From Betaproteobacteria bacterium (GTDB lineage Bacteria; Pseudomonadota; Gammaproteobacteria; Burkholderiales; Burkholderiaceae_C), in assembly GCA_009921265.1 (NCBI GenBank), contig RFYV01000004.1, forward strand, positions 1 to 64,000: DNA of 64,000 nt, read 5' to 3'. The notes below the pieces were generated by a model. It was not told the DNA's origin, did no database searches, and saw only the letters and a program-made list of their open reading frames with translations. Of the stretch, positions 49,673 to 59,869 are shown in pieces (position 1 is the first letter of the stretch; each line of letters starts with the position of its first letter). A program made the position numbers and the translations under genes.

Positions 49673-50659
49673 TCAAAGCAAGTGCGCAACACCAGCTTGT
49701 TCGTCGGTTAATTCTTTGAGTGTTTTGTCAATGCATGATTGACTAAACGCATCAATCGGCAAACCTTCGACAACTGTGTATTGACCATTGGCGCAGGTAA
49801 CAGGGAATCCAAACATCACATCTTTAGGAATGCCATACCAACCTTTGGAAGCAATACCCATGGTGACCCATTTGCCTTGTGTACCTAATGACCAATCACG
49901 TATGTGATCAATTGCGGCGTTGGCGGCAGATGCAGCGGATGACAAGCCACGCGCTTCAATAACTGCAGCGCCGCGTTTGCCCACAGTGGGTAAAAACACA
50001 TTGGCATTCCATTCTTGATCGTTGATCATGTCTTTGACTGAATGACCGGCGATAGTTGCAAAACGGTAATCGGCATACATCGTGGGTGAGTGATTGCCCC
50101 AAACGCATAATTTTTCGATATCGACAACGGCTTTGCCTGTTTTGAGCGCGATTTGTGACGCAGCACGGTTGTGATCGAGTCGCAACATGGCTGTGAAATT
50201 ATCAGGATTTAAATCAGGTGCGCTCTTCATTGCAATGTAAGCGTTGGTATTGGCAGGATTACCGACAACCAATACTTTGATATTGCGTGAAGCTGAAGCG
50301 TTGAGCGCTTTTCCTTGCGCTGTAAAAATTTGCGCATTCGCAGCCAATAAATCGGCGCGCTCCATGCCTGGGCCGCGCGGACGCGCACCCACGAGCAATG
50401 CGTAGTCAGTGTCTTTGAATGCCGCTTTGGCGTCTGAATGAGCTTCCATGCCTGCGAGCAATGGAAAAGCGCAATCTTCTAATTCCATCATCACGCCCTT
50501 GAGGCCTTTTTGCGCTTTTTCGTCTGGAATTTCTAAAAGCTGAAGAATGACGGGCTGATCTTTACCCAACATTTCACCCGATGCGATGCGAAATAAAAGG
50601 GCATATCCAATTTGACCGGCTGCTCCGGTGACGGCCACGCGGACTGGCTTTTTGCTCAT
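49673..50659 (-). CDS. mdh: Malate dehydrogenase
   Basis: The enzyme oxidises malate to oxaloacetate with NAD. The 328-residue protein is of the cytosolic-like type used by Burkholderiales: [19 protein letters not shown] (Rossmann loop), [30 protein letters not shown] and the catalytic His in [13 protein letters not shown]. It is divergent from the gntR gene and leads the mdh-citE-acnB run. Confidence 0.97.
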   Translation of the reverse strand: MSKKPVRVAVTGAAGQIGYALLFRIASGEMLGKDQPVILQLLEIPDEKAQKGLKGVMMELEDCAFPLLAGMEAHSDAKAAFKDTDYALLVGARPRGPGMERADLLAANAQIFTAQGKALNASASRNIKVLVVGNPANTNAYIAMKSAPDLNPDNFTAMLRLDHNRAASQIALKTGKAVVDIEKLCVWGNHSPTMYADYRFATIAGHSVKDMINDQEWNANVFLPTVGKRGAAVIEARGLSSAASAANAAIDHIRDWSLGTQGKWVTMGIASKGWYGIPKDVMFGFPVTCANGQYTVVEGLPIDAFSQSCIDKTLKELTDEQAGVAHLL

Positions 50660-50759
50660 GGGAAAACTCCAAAGAAAATGAAAATTAAGTTTGAAAAGAC
50701 ATACAGTTTACCCTCGAAAACCCTTGCAGGCGTGTCTTATGTCTTATAGAAGATATGAT

Positions 50760-50773
50760 ATGGAATATTCCAT
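50760..50773. promoter_or_regulatory. Perfect palindrome, candidate operator
   Basis: ATGGAATATTCCAT is a perfect 14-base palindrome in the 134-base gap between mdh and the divergent gntR gene, 20 bases before the gntR start. A second imperfect palindrome, TCTTATAGAAGA, lies at 50742-50753, preceded by tandem GTCTTAT. GntR-family regulators bind such sites, so one of these may be the operator of the adjacent regulator. Confidence 0.45.
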
Positions 50774-50793
50774 GAACGAAACTGACAACTTCC

Positions 50794-51576
50794 ATGTCCC
50801 CGCCCCACAATTTAGAACCCGAACGCAACGCCGCCTCTAGCGATGTTGTGGGACCGGCGTTTAGCCCCTTGTACTTACAAATCAAGGGGTTAATCCTACA
50901 AAGCCTCCAAAACGGCGAGTGGAAACCGGGCGAAGCAATCCCCAGCGAAATGGATTTGGCCGCACGATATCACGTCAGTCAAGGAACAGTTCGCAAAGCG
51001 ATTGATGAATTAGGCTCTGAAAATTTAGTCGTACGTCGCCAAGGCAAGGGAACCTTTGTGGCCACCCATTCCGAGCAACAAGTTCAATACAGATTTTTAA
51101 GATTGGTTCCCGATTCGCAGGGCAAATCATCTGAGGGGCCAGCATCCAGGCAAATCATTAATTGCAAACGGGGTCGCGCCACTACCGATGTGGCCAAAGC
51201 GCTTCAAATCAGTACAGGCGATTCGGTGTTTGAAGTGCGCCGCGTCTTGTCTTATTCAGGCGTTCCCACCATATTAGAAGACTTATGGCTACCTGGCGCA
51301 CCTTTTAAGGGGCTGACCGCGGGTCGCCTGAGTGACTCTCGAGGCCCAATGTATGCATTTTTTGAAAAAGAATTTGACATGCGCATGGTCAGAGCTGAGG
51401 AGCAAATTCGGGCTGTTTTGCCCGACAGCACTCAGGCAAAACTATTGCGGGTCAATCAACACACACCACTGCTCAGCGTTGAGCGCATTGCATTCACATA
51501 CAATGATGTTCCGATGGAGTTGAGACGAGGTCTGTACGTCACCCAAAAGCATCACTATCGCAATGAATTAAATTGA
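50794..51576 (+). CDS. GntR-family regulator (HutC type) at the TCA cluster
   Basis: The 260-residue protein has an N-terminal GntR winged helix (SPLYLQIKGLILQSLQNGEW, IPSEMDLAARYHVSQGTVRKA, VVRRQGKGTFVA). A C-terminal UTRA effector domain follows (VFEVRRVLSYSGVPTILEDLWL, VERIAFTYNDVPMELRRGLYV). The gene lies between divergent mdh and the sdh-gltA operon, as in many Burkholderiales, so control of TCA-cycle genes is the natural inference. Effector unknown. Confidence 0.9.
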   Translation: MSPPHNLEPERNAASSDVVGPAFSPLYLQIKGLILQSLQNGEWKPGEAIPSEMDLAARYHVSQGTVRKAIDELGSENLVVRRQGKGTFVATHSEQQVQYRFLRLVPDSQGKSSEGPASRQIINCKRGRATTDVAKALQISTGDSVFEVRRVLSYSGVPTILEDLWLPGAPFKGLTAGRLSDSRGPMYAFFEKEFDMRMVRAEEQIRAVLPDSTQAKLLRVNQHTPLLSVERIAFTYNDVPMELRRGLYVTQKHHYRNELN

Positions 51577-51716
51577 TCAACTGGATCAAAAAATGTCGAG
51601 TCACCCCTGTTTTGAAATTTATGCGTCAGCAAACTGCGATGCAATAGAATTTCTATTCCTCGCGTTGCTAACATCAATCCTCGGTTTATTCAAAAACCCC
51701 ATGAAAGACACCACCA

Positions 51717-52148
51717 ATGACTGAGCTTGCCAAAAAGCGACCCAAATTTCGCAACATCAACGCCTTTACGGATTTACCTTCGTATCGCTTACCCCCTGCA
51801 GGCATTGTGTCCATTTTGCATCGCATCAGTGGCGCCATCATGTTTTTGTTATTGCCATTGATTATTTGGATGTTTGATACATCGGTTTCATCTGAATTTT
51901 CATTTGCCAAATTCAAAGCCGCTTTCAATCAAGGTTTGGGATTTGTTCCTGCATGGTTGTTTAATTTGCTGGTACTCGCACTCATTTGGTCTTATTTGCA
52001 CCACCTCATTGCAGGTTTGCGTCATTTGTACATGGACTCTACGCATTCCGTAACCAAAGAATTTGGAAAGTCTTCTGCTGTTCTCACATTAGCTCTGAGT
52101 TTGGGACTCACCTTTGCATTGGGTGCCAAATTGTTTGGTGCTTACTAA
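51717..52148 (+). CDS. sdhC: Succinate dehydrogenase cytochrome b556 subunit
   Basis: SdhC is one of two membrane anchors of complex II and supplies a haem ligand and part of the quinone site. The 143-residue protein starts MTELAKKRPKFRNINAFTDL and has three helices, with SILHRISGAIMFLLLPL in the first and the haem-region histidines in YLHHLIAGLRHLYMD. Its end overlaps the likely sdhD start by 11 bases. Confidence 0.95.
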   Translation: MTELAKKRPKFRNINAFTDLPSYRLPPAGIVSILHRISGAIMFLLLPLIIWMFDTSVSSEFSFAKFKAAFNQGLGFVPAWLFNLLVLALIWSYLHHLIAGLRHLYMDSTHSVTKEFGKSSAVLTLALSLGLTFALGAKLFGAY

Positions 52149-52488
52149 TACTTACGTCGGCGCACACTATGGCTTGCGCGATTGGTTGGCGCAACGCATC
52201 ACTGCCGGCCTGATGGCTTTGTTCACACTGGTTGTATTGCTTCAAGTTATTTTTAGCAAAGGCGACATCGGTTACGACAAATGGGCGGGTATTTTTAGCC
52301 CTCAATGGATGAAGGCGCTTACCTTTGCCATTATTTTTTCACTCATCTATCACGTATGGGTTGGCATGCGCGACATATGGATGGACTACATCAAACCTGT
52401 TTCGGTTCGATTGGTTTTGCAAATTTTTACCATGGTTTGGTTGGTCGCTTGCGCCGGCTGGGCTATTCAAGTTCTTTGGAGGCTATAA
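52138..52488 (+). CDS. sdhD: Succinate dehydrogenase hydrophobic anchor subunit
   Basis: The 116-residue protein has three helices with the family opening VGAHYGLRDWLAQRITAGLMAL and the haem-ligand region IIFSLIYHVWVGMRDIWMDYI. The start is uncertain: GTG at 52138 gives a short N-terminus like relatives and a coupling overlap with sdhC, while an ATG at 52114 would add eight residues lying inside sdhC. It is followed 3 bases later by sdhA. Confidence 0.9.
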   Translation: MLTNTYVGAHYGLRDWLAQRITAGLMALFTLVVLLQVIFSKGDIGYDKWAGIFSPQWMKALTFAIIFSLIYHVWVGMRDIWMDYIKPVSVRLVLQIFTMVWLVACAGWAIQVLWRL

Positions 52489-52491
52489 GTC

Positions 52492-54294
52492 ATGACTCGT
52501 TCAAACATTCCCCGTCGCCGTTTCGATGTGGTCATCGTTGGTGCAGGTGGATCGGGCATGCGTGCAGCGCTTCAGTTGTCCCGCGCGGGTCTCAATGTGG
52601 CGGTGCTATCTAAAGTATTTCCAACTCGTTCACATACAGTGGCCGCACAAGGCGGTATTGGTGCGAGTTTGGGCAATATGTCGGATGACAATTGGCACTA
52701 TCATTTTTATGACACCATCAAAGGTTCCGATTGGTTAGGCGATCAAGACGCAATTGAGTTCATGTGTCGCGAAGCGCCTAAGGTTGTTTATGACCTCGAA
52801 CACATGGGCATGCCATTTGATCGAAATCCAGACGGTACGATTTATCAACGTCCGTTTGGTGGTCACACTGCCAATTACGGTGAAAAACCTGTTCAACGCG
52901 CATGTGCTGCAGCTGACCGCACGGGTCACGCCATGCTTCACACCTTGTATCAACAAAACGTTTCTGCCAAAACCAATTTCTTTGTGGAGTGGATGGCACT
53001 TGATTTAATTCGTGATGCAGAAGGCGATGTCGTTGGTGTCACTGCACTTGAAATGGAAACAGGTGACGTTTACATTTTGGAAGCAAAAACAGTTTTGTTA
53101 GCAACAGGTGGTGCGGGTCGCATCTTTGCCGCGTCTACCAATGCGTTTATTAATACGGGTGACGGCTTGGGAATGGCCGCACGCGCTGGTATTCCATTAG
53201 AGGACATGGAGTTTTGGCAATTCCATCCCACAGGTGTTGCTGGCGCCGGTGTTTTACTCACCGAAGGTTGCCGCGGCGAAGGCGCTATTTTGCTCAACAG
53301 CAATGGCGAGCGTTTCATGGAGCGTTATGCGCCCACACTCAAAGATTTGGCGCCACGCGATTTTGTTTCTCGCTCCATGGATCAAGAAATCAAAGAAGGC
53401 CGTGGTTGTGGTCCCAACAAAGATTATGTGTTGCTCAAACTTGATCACTTAGGCGCAGATACGATTCACAAACGCTTGCCATCGGTTTATGAAATCGGCA
53501 TTAACTTTGCGAACGTTGATATCACCAAAGAGGCGATTCCTGTAGTGCCGACCATTCACTATCAAATGGGTGGTATTCCTACCAACATCAACGGACAAGT
53601 CGTTACACAAAACGCGACAGATCACAATGCTGTAGTGAATGGTTTGTATGCAGTGGGTGAATGTTCATGCGTGAGCGTGCACGGTGCTAATCGATTGGGC
53701 ACCAACTCATTGCTCGATTTATTGGTGTTTGGTCGTGCTGCAGGCAACCACATTGTTGACTTCAATCTCAAAACCAAAAACCACAAACCTTTACCCGCAG
53801 ATGCGGCAGACAAAACATTGGCACGCTTGGCACGCTTAGACTCTGCATCAAGTGGTGAATACGCACAAACGGTGGCCAATGATATTCGCGCATCGATGCA
53901 ATTGCACGCTGGCGTGTTTCGCACACAAAAAGGCATGGACGAAGGCGTTGCAAAAATTGCGGCCTTGCGTGAACGCACCAACGCGATTGGACTCAAAGAC
54001 AAATCCAAAGTGTTTAACACTGCGCGTATCGAAGCGCTTGAAGTTGAAAACCTCATTGAGTGCGCACAATCCACCATTGTTTCAGCTGCTGCACGCAAAG
54101 AGTGTCGTGGCGCACACACCGTAAGCGACTACGAACACACGGCCGATCACCCCACAGCCCCTTTGGGTCGTGACGACGCCAATTGGATGAAACACAGTTT
54201 GTGGCACAGCCATGACAACAGCCTCACCTACAAACCCGTCAAACTCAAACCCCTCACGGTGGACTCTGTTCCACCCAAAGTTCGCACATTCTGA
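52492..54294 (+). CDS. sdhA: Succinate dehydrogenase flavoprotein subunit
   Basis: SdhA oxidises succinate to fumarate on a covalent FAD. The 600-residue protein shows the FAD-binding [18 protein letters not shown], the flavinylated His in [18 protein letters not shown], the active-site stretch [30 protein letters not shown] and [20 protein letters not shown]. Length is normal. Flavin attachment needs SdhE, encoded downstream. Confidence 0.98.
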   Translation: MTRSNIPRRRFDVVIVGAGGSGMRAALQLSRAGLNVAVLSKVFPTRSHTVAAQGGIGASLGNMSDDNWHYHFYDTIKGSDWLGDQDAIEFMCREAPKVVYDLEHMGMPFDRNPDGTIYQRPFGGHTANYGEKPVQRACAAADRTGHAMLHTLYQQNVSAKTNFFVEWMALDLIRDAEGDVVGVTALEMETGDVYILEAKTVLLATGGAGRIFAASTNAFINTGDGLGMAARAGIPLEDMEFWQFHPTGVAGAGVLLTEGCRGEGAILLNSNGERFMERYAPTLKDLAPRDFVSRSMDQEIKEGRGCGPNKDYVLLKLDHLGADTIHKRLPSVYEIGINFANVDITKEAIPVVPTIHYQMGGIPTNINGQVVTQNATDHNAVVNGLYAVGECSCVSVHGANRLGTNSLLDLLVFGRAAGNHIVDFNLKTKNHKPLPADAADKTLARLARLDSASSGEYAQTVANDIRASMQLHAGVFRTQKGMDEGVAKIAALRERTNAIGLKDKSKVFNTARIEALEVENLIECAQSTIVSAAARKECRGAHTVSDYEHTADHPTAPLGRDDANWMKHSLWHSHDNSLTYKPVKLKPLTVDSVPPKVRTF

Positions 54295-54314
54295 TCGAAT
54301 CACGGAGCAATCAC

Positions 54315-55019
54315 ATGACCAAACGCACATTCAAAATTTATCGCTACGATCCAGAAAAAGACGCCAAACCTTATATGCAAACCATTGAGATTGAACTCGA
54401 TGGACATGAGCGCATGTTGCTTGACGCATTGATCAAACTCAAAGAGCAAGACCCCACCTTGTCGTTCAGACGCTCATGCCGCGAAGGCGTGTGCGGGTCA
54501 GACGCGATGAACATCAATGGTAAAAATGGTTTGGCGTGTCTAACCAACATGCTCACCTTGCCCGGCGTCATCACACTTAAACCATTGCCTGGCTTGCCTG
54601 TCATTCGCGATTTGATTGTCGACATGACTCAGTTCTTCAAGCAATACCATTCCATCAAACCTTATTTGGTCAACGACACATTACCTCCCGAAAAAGAGCG
54701 TTTGCAGTCACCCGAAGAGCGCGAAGAATTGGACGGCTTGTACGAATGTATTTTGTGCGCGAGTTGCTCCACCAGTTGCCCATCTTTTTGGTGGAACCCA
54801 GATAAATTTGTGGGCCCTGCAGGTTTGTTGCAAGCATATCGCTTCATTGCAGACAGCAGAGATCAAGCCACGTCCGAGCGTTTGGATAATTTAGAAGATC
54901 CCTATCGCTTGTTTAGATGCCACACAATCATGAACTGTGTTGACGTGTGTCCTAAGGGACTCAATCCCACCAAGGCCATTGGCAAAATCAAAGAACTTAT
55001 GGTGGCCAGAGCCATCTAA
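54315..55019 (+). CDS. sdhB: Succinate dehydrogenase iron-sulfur subunit
   Basis: SdhB carries the three iron-sulfur clusters that pass electrons to ubiquinone. The 234-residue protein has the [2Fe-2S] ligands in [11 protein letters not shown] with the later LAC, the [4Fe-4S] ligands in [12 protein letters not shown], and the [3Fe-4S] set in [18 protein letters not shown]. It lies between sdhA and sdhE. Confidence 0.98.
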   Translation: MTKRTFKIYRYDPEKDAKPYMQTIEIELDGHERMLLDALIKLKEQDPTLSFRRSCREGVCGSDAMNINGKNGLACLTNMLTLPGVITLKPLPGLPVIRDLIVDMTQFFKQYHSIKPYLVNDTLPPEKERLQSPEEREELDGLYECILCASCSTSCPSFWWNPDKFVGPAGLLQAYRFIADSRDQATSERLDNLEDPYRLFRCHTIMNCVDVCPKGLNPTKAIGKIKELMVARAI

Positions 55020-55022
55020 AAC

Positions 55023-55313
55023 ATGAAAGACGACACCCTTGATTCACGCCACGCCCACGACGCATTGGGTGAGCGTGCGTTGAGTAAACTGCGGTGGCGA
55101 TGCCGTCGCGGATTGTTAGAAAATGATTTATTCATTGAACGTTTTTTTGAAAAGCATGAAAATTCCATCACCGTTGCACAAGCCCGTGGCTTGTATACGC
55201 TGATGGAATTGGCAGACAATGATTTGATGGATATTCTTCTCAAAAAAGTTCCACCAGATACACAAATAAATGAACCAGAAGCGCGCGATGTTTTACAACT
55301 CCTTTGGAATTGA
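55023..55313 (+). CDS. sdhE: FAD assembly factor SdhE
   Basis: SdhE (YgfY/Sdh5 family) promotes covalent FAD attachment to SdhA. The 96-residue protein has the family core KLRWRCRRGLLENDLFIERFFE, which contains the conserved RGxxE, and ends with ALADND-like MELADNDLMDILL. It starts 3 bases after sdhB, inside the sdh-gltA operon. Confidence 0.93.
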   Translation: MKDDTLDSRHAHDALGERALSKLRWRCRRGLLENDLFIERFFEKHENSITVAQARGLYTLMELADNDLMDILLKKVPPDTQINEPEARDVLQLLWN

Positions 55314-55344
55314 ATCACATCATTTTGTTTAATTAGGAAACACC

Positions 55345-56655
55345 ATGAAACTTGCAGACTACAAAGCAACCCTGTCATTCAGTAATGGCAAAGCTCCCAT
55401 TGAAATGCCTGTCTACAACGGCACGATCGGCCCTGATGTGGTTGATATTCGCAAGTTATATGGTCAAACGGGCATGTTCACCTACGACCCCGGATTTTTA
55501 TCCACTGCGGCTTGTCAGTCTGCTATTACCTACATTGATGGCGACAAAGGTGAACTTCTCTACCGTGGTTACCCCATAGAACAACTCGCAACCCAATGCG
55601 ATTTCATGGAAACATGTCACTTGTTGTTATACGGGGAATTGCCTAACGCACAAAAGAAAAAGGATTTCACACATTTGGTGACGCATCACACCATGGTGCA
55701 CGAACAAATGCAATTTTTCTTGCGCGGTTTTAGACGCGATGCGCATCCAATGGCTGTGCTTACTGGCCTTATTGGCGGACTGTCTGCGTTCTATCATGAC
55801 AGCACCGACATCAACAACCCTGAACACCGCGAAATTTCTGCTATTCGACTGATTGCCAAATTGCCCACCTTGGTGTCCATGGCTTACAAATACAGCATTG
55901 GTCAGCCTTTTTTGTATCCCAAAAATGATTTGAGTTATTCGGGTAATTTTTTACGCATGATGTTTGGTAATCCATGCGAAGACTATGTGGTCAATCCTGT
56001 ACTCGAACGCGCTATGGATCGCATTTTTGTATTGCACGCCGATCACGAACAAAACGCATCCACATCCACCGTTCGTTTGTGCGGTTCATCAGGCACCAAT
56101 CCATTTGCAGCCATTGCTGCAGGTGTTGCTTGCTTGTGGGGTCCTGCACATGGCGGCGCAAATGAAGCGTGTCTCAATATGCTCCAAGAGTTGCAAGCAG
56201 CGGGTGGCGTAGCCAAAGTGGGCGAATTCATGACTCAAGTCAAAGACAAAAACTCCACAGTCAAACTGATGGGTTTTGGTCACCGTGTTTACAAAAACTA
56301 CGACCCGCGCGCCAAGTTGATGCAAGAAACTTGTGACGAAGTTTTGAAAGAACTTGGACTCGAAAACGATCCTTTGTTTAAATTGGCCAAGGCTCTGGAA
56401 AAAATCGCTCTTGAAGACGACTATTTCGTCACCAAAAAACTCTATCCCAATGTTGATTTTTATTCTGGTATTGTTCAACGCGCAATTGGCATTCCAGTCA
56501 ATATGTTCACTGGTATTTTTGCATTGGCACGTACAGTGGGATGGATTGCACAACTCAATGAAATGATCAGCGACCCCGAATACAAAATTGGCAGGCCTCG
56601 CCAATTGTTTACTGGTGCTGTAAAACGCGACGTGCCACCTATCGCCAAGCGTTAA
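55345..56655 (+). CDS. gltA: Citrate synthase
   Basis: GltA condenses acetyl-CoA and oxaloacetate. The 436-residue protein is the hexameric, NADH-sensitive type by length, with the catalytic His in [51 protein letters not shown] and the catalytic Asp region [18 protein letters not shown]. It is the last gene of the sdh operon and is followed by a strong terminator. Confidence 0.98.
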   Translation: MKLADYKATLSFSNGKAPIEMPVYNGTIGPDVVDIRKLYGQTGMFTYDPGFLSTAACQSAITYIDGDKGELLYRGYPIEQLATQCDFMETCHLLLYGELPNAQKKKDFTHLVTHHTMVHEQMQFFLRGFRRDAHPMAVLTGLIGGLSAFYHDSTDINNPEHREISAIRLIAKLPTLVSMAYKYSIGQPFLYPKNDLSYSGNFLRMMFGNPCEDYVVNPVLERAMDRIFVLHADHEQNASTSTVRLCGSSGTNPFAAIAAGVACLWGPAHGGANEACLNMLQELQAAGGVAKVGEFMTQVKDKNSTVKLMGFGHRVYKNYDPRAKLMQETCDEVLKELGLENDPLFKLAKALEKIALEDDYFVTKKLYPNVDFYSGIVQRAIGIPVNMFTGIFALARTVGWIAQLNEMISDPEYKIGRPRQLFTGAVKRDVPPIAKR

Positions 56656-56669
56656 TTTCTAGAGCCTTT

Positions 56670-56696
56670 TAAAAAGCGCCGCAAGGCGCTTTTTTT
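56670..56696. terminator. Strong bidirectional terminator after gltA
   Basis: AAAAAGCGCC (56671-56680) pairs with GGCGCTTTTT around a GCAA tetraloop, with T-run on the plus strand and A-run before it. It also serves the RTX remnant on the other strand. Confidence 0.93.
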
Positions 56697-56698
56697 GT

Positions 56699-57555
56699 CT
56701 AAAGAATAATGACACCCTTTGCATTGACCATGGCATGGTTGATAAAAATATCAACCCACTCACCCATGCTTGTTTGTGCAGAGTATTTGTAAAACTCTTC
56801 TGTATCCCAATTGATATATTCATTTTTTAAAATAGGCTGATCTCGATAGCCTTGTACATACCTAAAAATTGAATCAGACTTTTGCCACTAGCCTTTCAAT
56901 TGAATTTGATCGATTGAATCGCCCCAAATAAAAACACTGCTCAATGACGCCTCATAAACATTTGAGTTTTCAAGATCCGTCAATGATGAGTAAATATTAC
57001 AAGCCATGCACGCAACCACATCAGTATTAAGGCGGATCGTATTGGCCACTTGATCGGACGCGAGATCAATCAGTTCGATATTTTTGATTGCTGGTTATGG
57101 ATAAGCTAGTGGTTGCTCGATGAAGATCAATTGAGTTAAATCAATCAGCCCTGTATTTTGTTGAAAACCAAGTCGATCAAAAGCATAACACCCATCTATA
57201 GTCAAATCGTTTAGATGAGATAAATAGTTGGCGCTTGATATCAACACATCGTTACCCTCGTCACCCATAAAAGTATCGGCACCTGCGCCCCCAACGAGGG
57301 TGTCATCGCCATAGTTGCCTATACGAAAATTTGCGTTCGTTCTTCCAATTCTAGTATCAAATCTTTGCAAACTCTTACTTCTCGAATGACTTGCGGCTTG
57401 ATTTTGAGGTTGTCCCCTTTTATCAAATAAATTTGCCCAGACTTTGCGATCCAATAAAAAATCTGGTTGTTATCGACCAGTTTTATTAATGGATGGGCGA
57501 GAGTATTTTGTGCATTCAAATACAAGTCATAAATGGGGCGAGACAGTATTTTCAA
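56699..57555 (-). pseudogene. Decayed RTX-type calcium-binding protein gene
   Basis: On the minus strand a frame from 57555 (MKILSRPIYDLYLNAQNTLA) breaks near 57325. Another frame then gives the RTX nonapeptide stretch GNYGDDTLVGGAGADTFMGDEGNDVLI. The same frame continues past a TAA (57095-57097) as PAIKNIELIDLASDQVANTI, and past a TAG as WQKSDSIFRYVQGYRD, to a final stop at 56699. The parts after the stops (GDSIDQIQLKG, then GVIIL) look like the C-terminal end of large RTX or adhesin-type secreted proteins. So at least one frameshift and two stops interrupt it. The region is AT-richer than its neighbours. Only a fragment of the family length remains. Confidence 0.75.
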
Positions 57556-57728
57556 ACTATTTTTACTATTTATGTGTTATTAAAATTTATATTATAATCA
57601 TATATTAATTATTAAGTTGTAATTTTTTATTTCAACGCTTTTCAATTTAAATACCCTTCTGAAAGTTAACAGGGGCGGCGCACGAGCGACTAGTCAAAGC
57701 CCACCCAGCGTCCCACTGGCTTAAAATG

Positions 57729-57763
57729 AAGGGTTGACTCTTTCGTTGGCTAATCAACCCCTT
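57729..57763 (+). promoter_or_regulatory. Hairpin in the leuC leader
   Basis: AAGGGTTGA (57729-57737) can pair with TCAACCCCTT (57754-57763), which ends just before the ribosome site AGGA of leuC. It has no T-run, so it would influence translation or RNA stability more than termination. The AT-rich bases 57570-57650 upstream probably contain the promoter. Confidence 0.4.
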
Positions 57764-57775
57764 CAGGACAACATA

Positions 57776-59197
57776 ATGGCACGCACGCTTTACGACAAAA
57801 TCTGGGACGAACACGTGGTTCATACCGAAGAAGACGGCACTAGCGTTTTATACATTGATCGCCACTTGGTCCACGAAGTCACCAGCCCTCAAGCGTTTGA
57901 AGGATTGCGTGTTGCGGGGCGCAAGGTATGGCGCGTGAGTTCCATCGTTGCAACGGCTGATCACAACACGCCCACCACAGGTTGGGAGTTGGGCTACGAC
58001 GGCATCACAGACCCCATCAGCAAAGAACAAGTCACCACGCTTGATATCAATATCAAAGAATATGGCGCGGCTGCCTACTTTCCTTTTTTATCCAAGCGTC
58101 AAGGCATTATTCATGTGATTGGCCCAGAAAATGGTGCCACACTGCCTGGAATGACTGTTGTTTGCGGTGATTCGCACACATCCACGCATGGTGCATTTGG
58201 TGCATTGGCACACGGCATCGGCACCAGCGAAGTGGAACATGTGATGGCCACACAAACATTGCTGGCCAAAAAAGCAAAAAATTTGTTGGTACAAGTCGAT
58301 GGCGTTTTGCCTCGCGGATGCACAGCCAAAGACATTGTGCTGGCCATCATCGGCAAAATTGGAACTGCAGGTGGGACGGGTTACACCATCGAGTTTGCAG
58401 GATCTGCAATTCGCGCACTCAGTATGGAAGGTCGCATGACTCTTTGCAACATGGCAATTGAAGCCGGTGCGCGTTCAGGCTTGGTTGCTGTGGACGAGAA
58501 AACCATTGAATATGTTCGTGGCAGACCTCTCTCACCCCATGGTGTTGCATGGGATCAAGCAGTGGCTTATTGGAAAACATTGCATTCTGACGCCAATGCC
58601 ACATTTGACTCTGTTGTAAAACTTGATGCATCACAAATTGCACCTCAAGTCACATGGGGCACATCGCCAGAGATGGTGCTGTCTATTCTGGATCGTGTAC
58701 CCGATCCCGATAAAGAGAAAGACAACAACAAACGCGATGCGATTGAGCGTGCGCTAACGTACATGGGATTGACACCCGGAAAAATCATTAGCGACATCAC
58801 TATTGACAAAGTGTTTATTGGTTCATGCACCAACAGCAGAATTGAAGACATGCGTGAAGCCGCTGCCATGGTTAAAAAAATTGGGCAAAAAGTTGCGCGC
58901 AATGTAAAGCTCGCTATGGTGGTACCTGGCTCTGGCTTGGTCAAAGCGCAAGCCGAAGCAGAAGGCTTAGACAAAATTTTTAAAGCTGCAGGATTTGAAT
59001 GGCGCGAACCGGGTTGCTCCATGTGCCTCGCGATGAACGCCGACAAGCTCGAGCCGGGTGAACGTTGCGCATCAACCAGCAATCGCAATTTTGAAGGCCG
59101 ACAAGGCAATGGCGGTCGCACCCATTTGGTCAGTCCTGCGATGGCCGCTGCTGCTGCGGTTCATGGTCACTTTGTTGACGTGCGTCAATTTTCTTAA
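57776..59197 (+). CDS. leuC: 3-isopropylmalate dehydratase large subunit
   Basis: LeuC with LeuD isomerises 2- to 3-isopropylmalate in leucine synthesis. The 473-residue protein shows [13 protein letters not shown] at the N-terminus, [20 protein letters not shown], the cluster cysteines in [14 protein letters not shown] and [11 protein letters not shown], and [12 protein letters not shown]. The start at 57776 ([10 protein letters not shown]) follows AGGA; an upstream ATG adds an unrelated leader. It opens the leuC-leuD-leuB-asd set. Confidence 0.97.
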   Translation: MARTLYDKIWDEHVVHTEEDGTSVLYIDRHLVHEVTSPQAFEGLRVAGRKVWRVSSIVATADHNTPTTGWELGYDGITDPISKEQVTTLDINIKEYGAAAYFPFLSKRQGIIHVIGPENGATLPGMTVVCGDSHTSTHGAFGALAHGIGTSEVEHVMATQTLLAKKAKNLLVQVDGVLPRGCTAKDIVLAIIGKIGTAGGTGYTIEFAGSAIRALSMEGRMTLCNMAIEAGARSGLVAVDEKTIEYVRGRPLSPHGVAWDQAVAYWKTLHSDANATFDSVVKLDASQIAPQVTWGTSPEMVLSILDRVPDPDKEKDNNKRDAIERALTYMGLTPGKIISDITIDKVFIGSCTNSRIEDMREAAAMVKKIGQKVARNVKLAMVVPGSGLVKAQAEAEGLDKIFKAAGFEWREPGCSMCLAMNADKLEPGERCASTSNRNFEGRQGNGGRTHLVSPAMAAAAAVHGHFVDVRQFS

Positions 59198-59209
59198 TCG
59201 AGACTCCAC

Positions 59210-59869
59210 ATGCAAAAATTTACCGTACACAAAGGTTTGGTCGCGCCGATGGACAGAGAAAATGTCGACACCGATGCCATCATCCCCAAACAATTTTTAA
59301 AGTCAATTAAAAAAATAGGCTTTGGCCCCAATCTATTTGACGCATGGCGTTATTTTGATAAAGGCGAGCCTGGACAAGACCCAACAAGTCGCAAACCCAA
59401 TCCAGACTTCATTCTGAACCAACAACGCTACAAAGGCGCATCAATTTTGATTGCGCGCAAAAATTTTGGTTGCGGTTCATCACGTGAGCACGCACCATGG
59501 GCTTTGGATCAATACGGTTTTCGCGCTATCTTGGCGCCTAGTTTTGCAGATATCTTTTTTAACAACAGTTTTAAAAATGGATTGCTCCCGATTGTGTTGC
59601 CCAAGTCAGCCATGGATTTGTTATTCAATGAAACGCTGGCCTTTCCTGGCTACCAACTCACCGTTGATTTAGAACGACAAGTGGTGGTGCGCCCACAAGG
59701 CGAAGAAATTCCATTTGAAGTTCAAGCGTTCAAACGCTATTGCCTCATCAATGGATTTGATGACATTGGATTGACTTTGCAACACGCTGACAAAATCCGC
59801 ACTTACGAAGCACAACGATTGACAACCAAACCTTGGTTGGCACAAACACTCCCAGAAAGTTTCAAATGA
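59210..59869 (+). CDS. leuD: 3-isopropylmalate dehydratase small subunit
   Basis: The 219-residue partner of LeuC begins [33 protein letters not shown] ([15 protein letters not shown]) and holds the family loop [15 protein letters not shown]. The start lies 12 bases after leuC. Its stop overlaps the leuB start (ATGA), so the two were translationally coupled. Confidence 0.97.
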   Translation: MQKFTVHKGLVAPMDRENVDTDAIIPKQFLKSIKKIGFGPNLFDAWRYFDKGEPGQDPTSRKPNPDFILNQQRYKGASILIARKNFGCGSSREHAPWALDQYGFRAILAPSFADIFFNNSFKNGLLPIVLPKSAMDLLFNETLAFPGYQLTVDLERQVVVRPQGEEIPFEVQAFKRYCLINGFDDIGLTLQHADKIRTYEAQRLTTKPWLAQTLPESFK

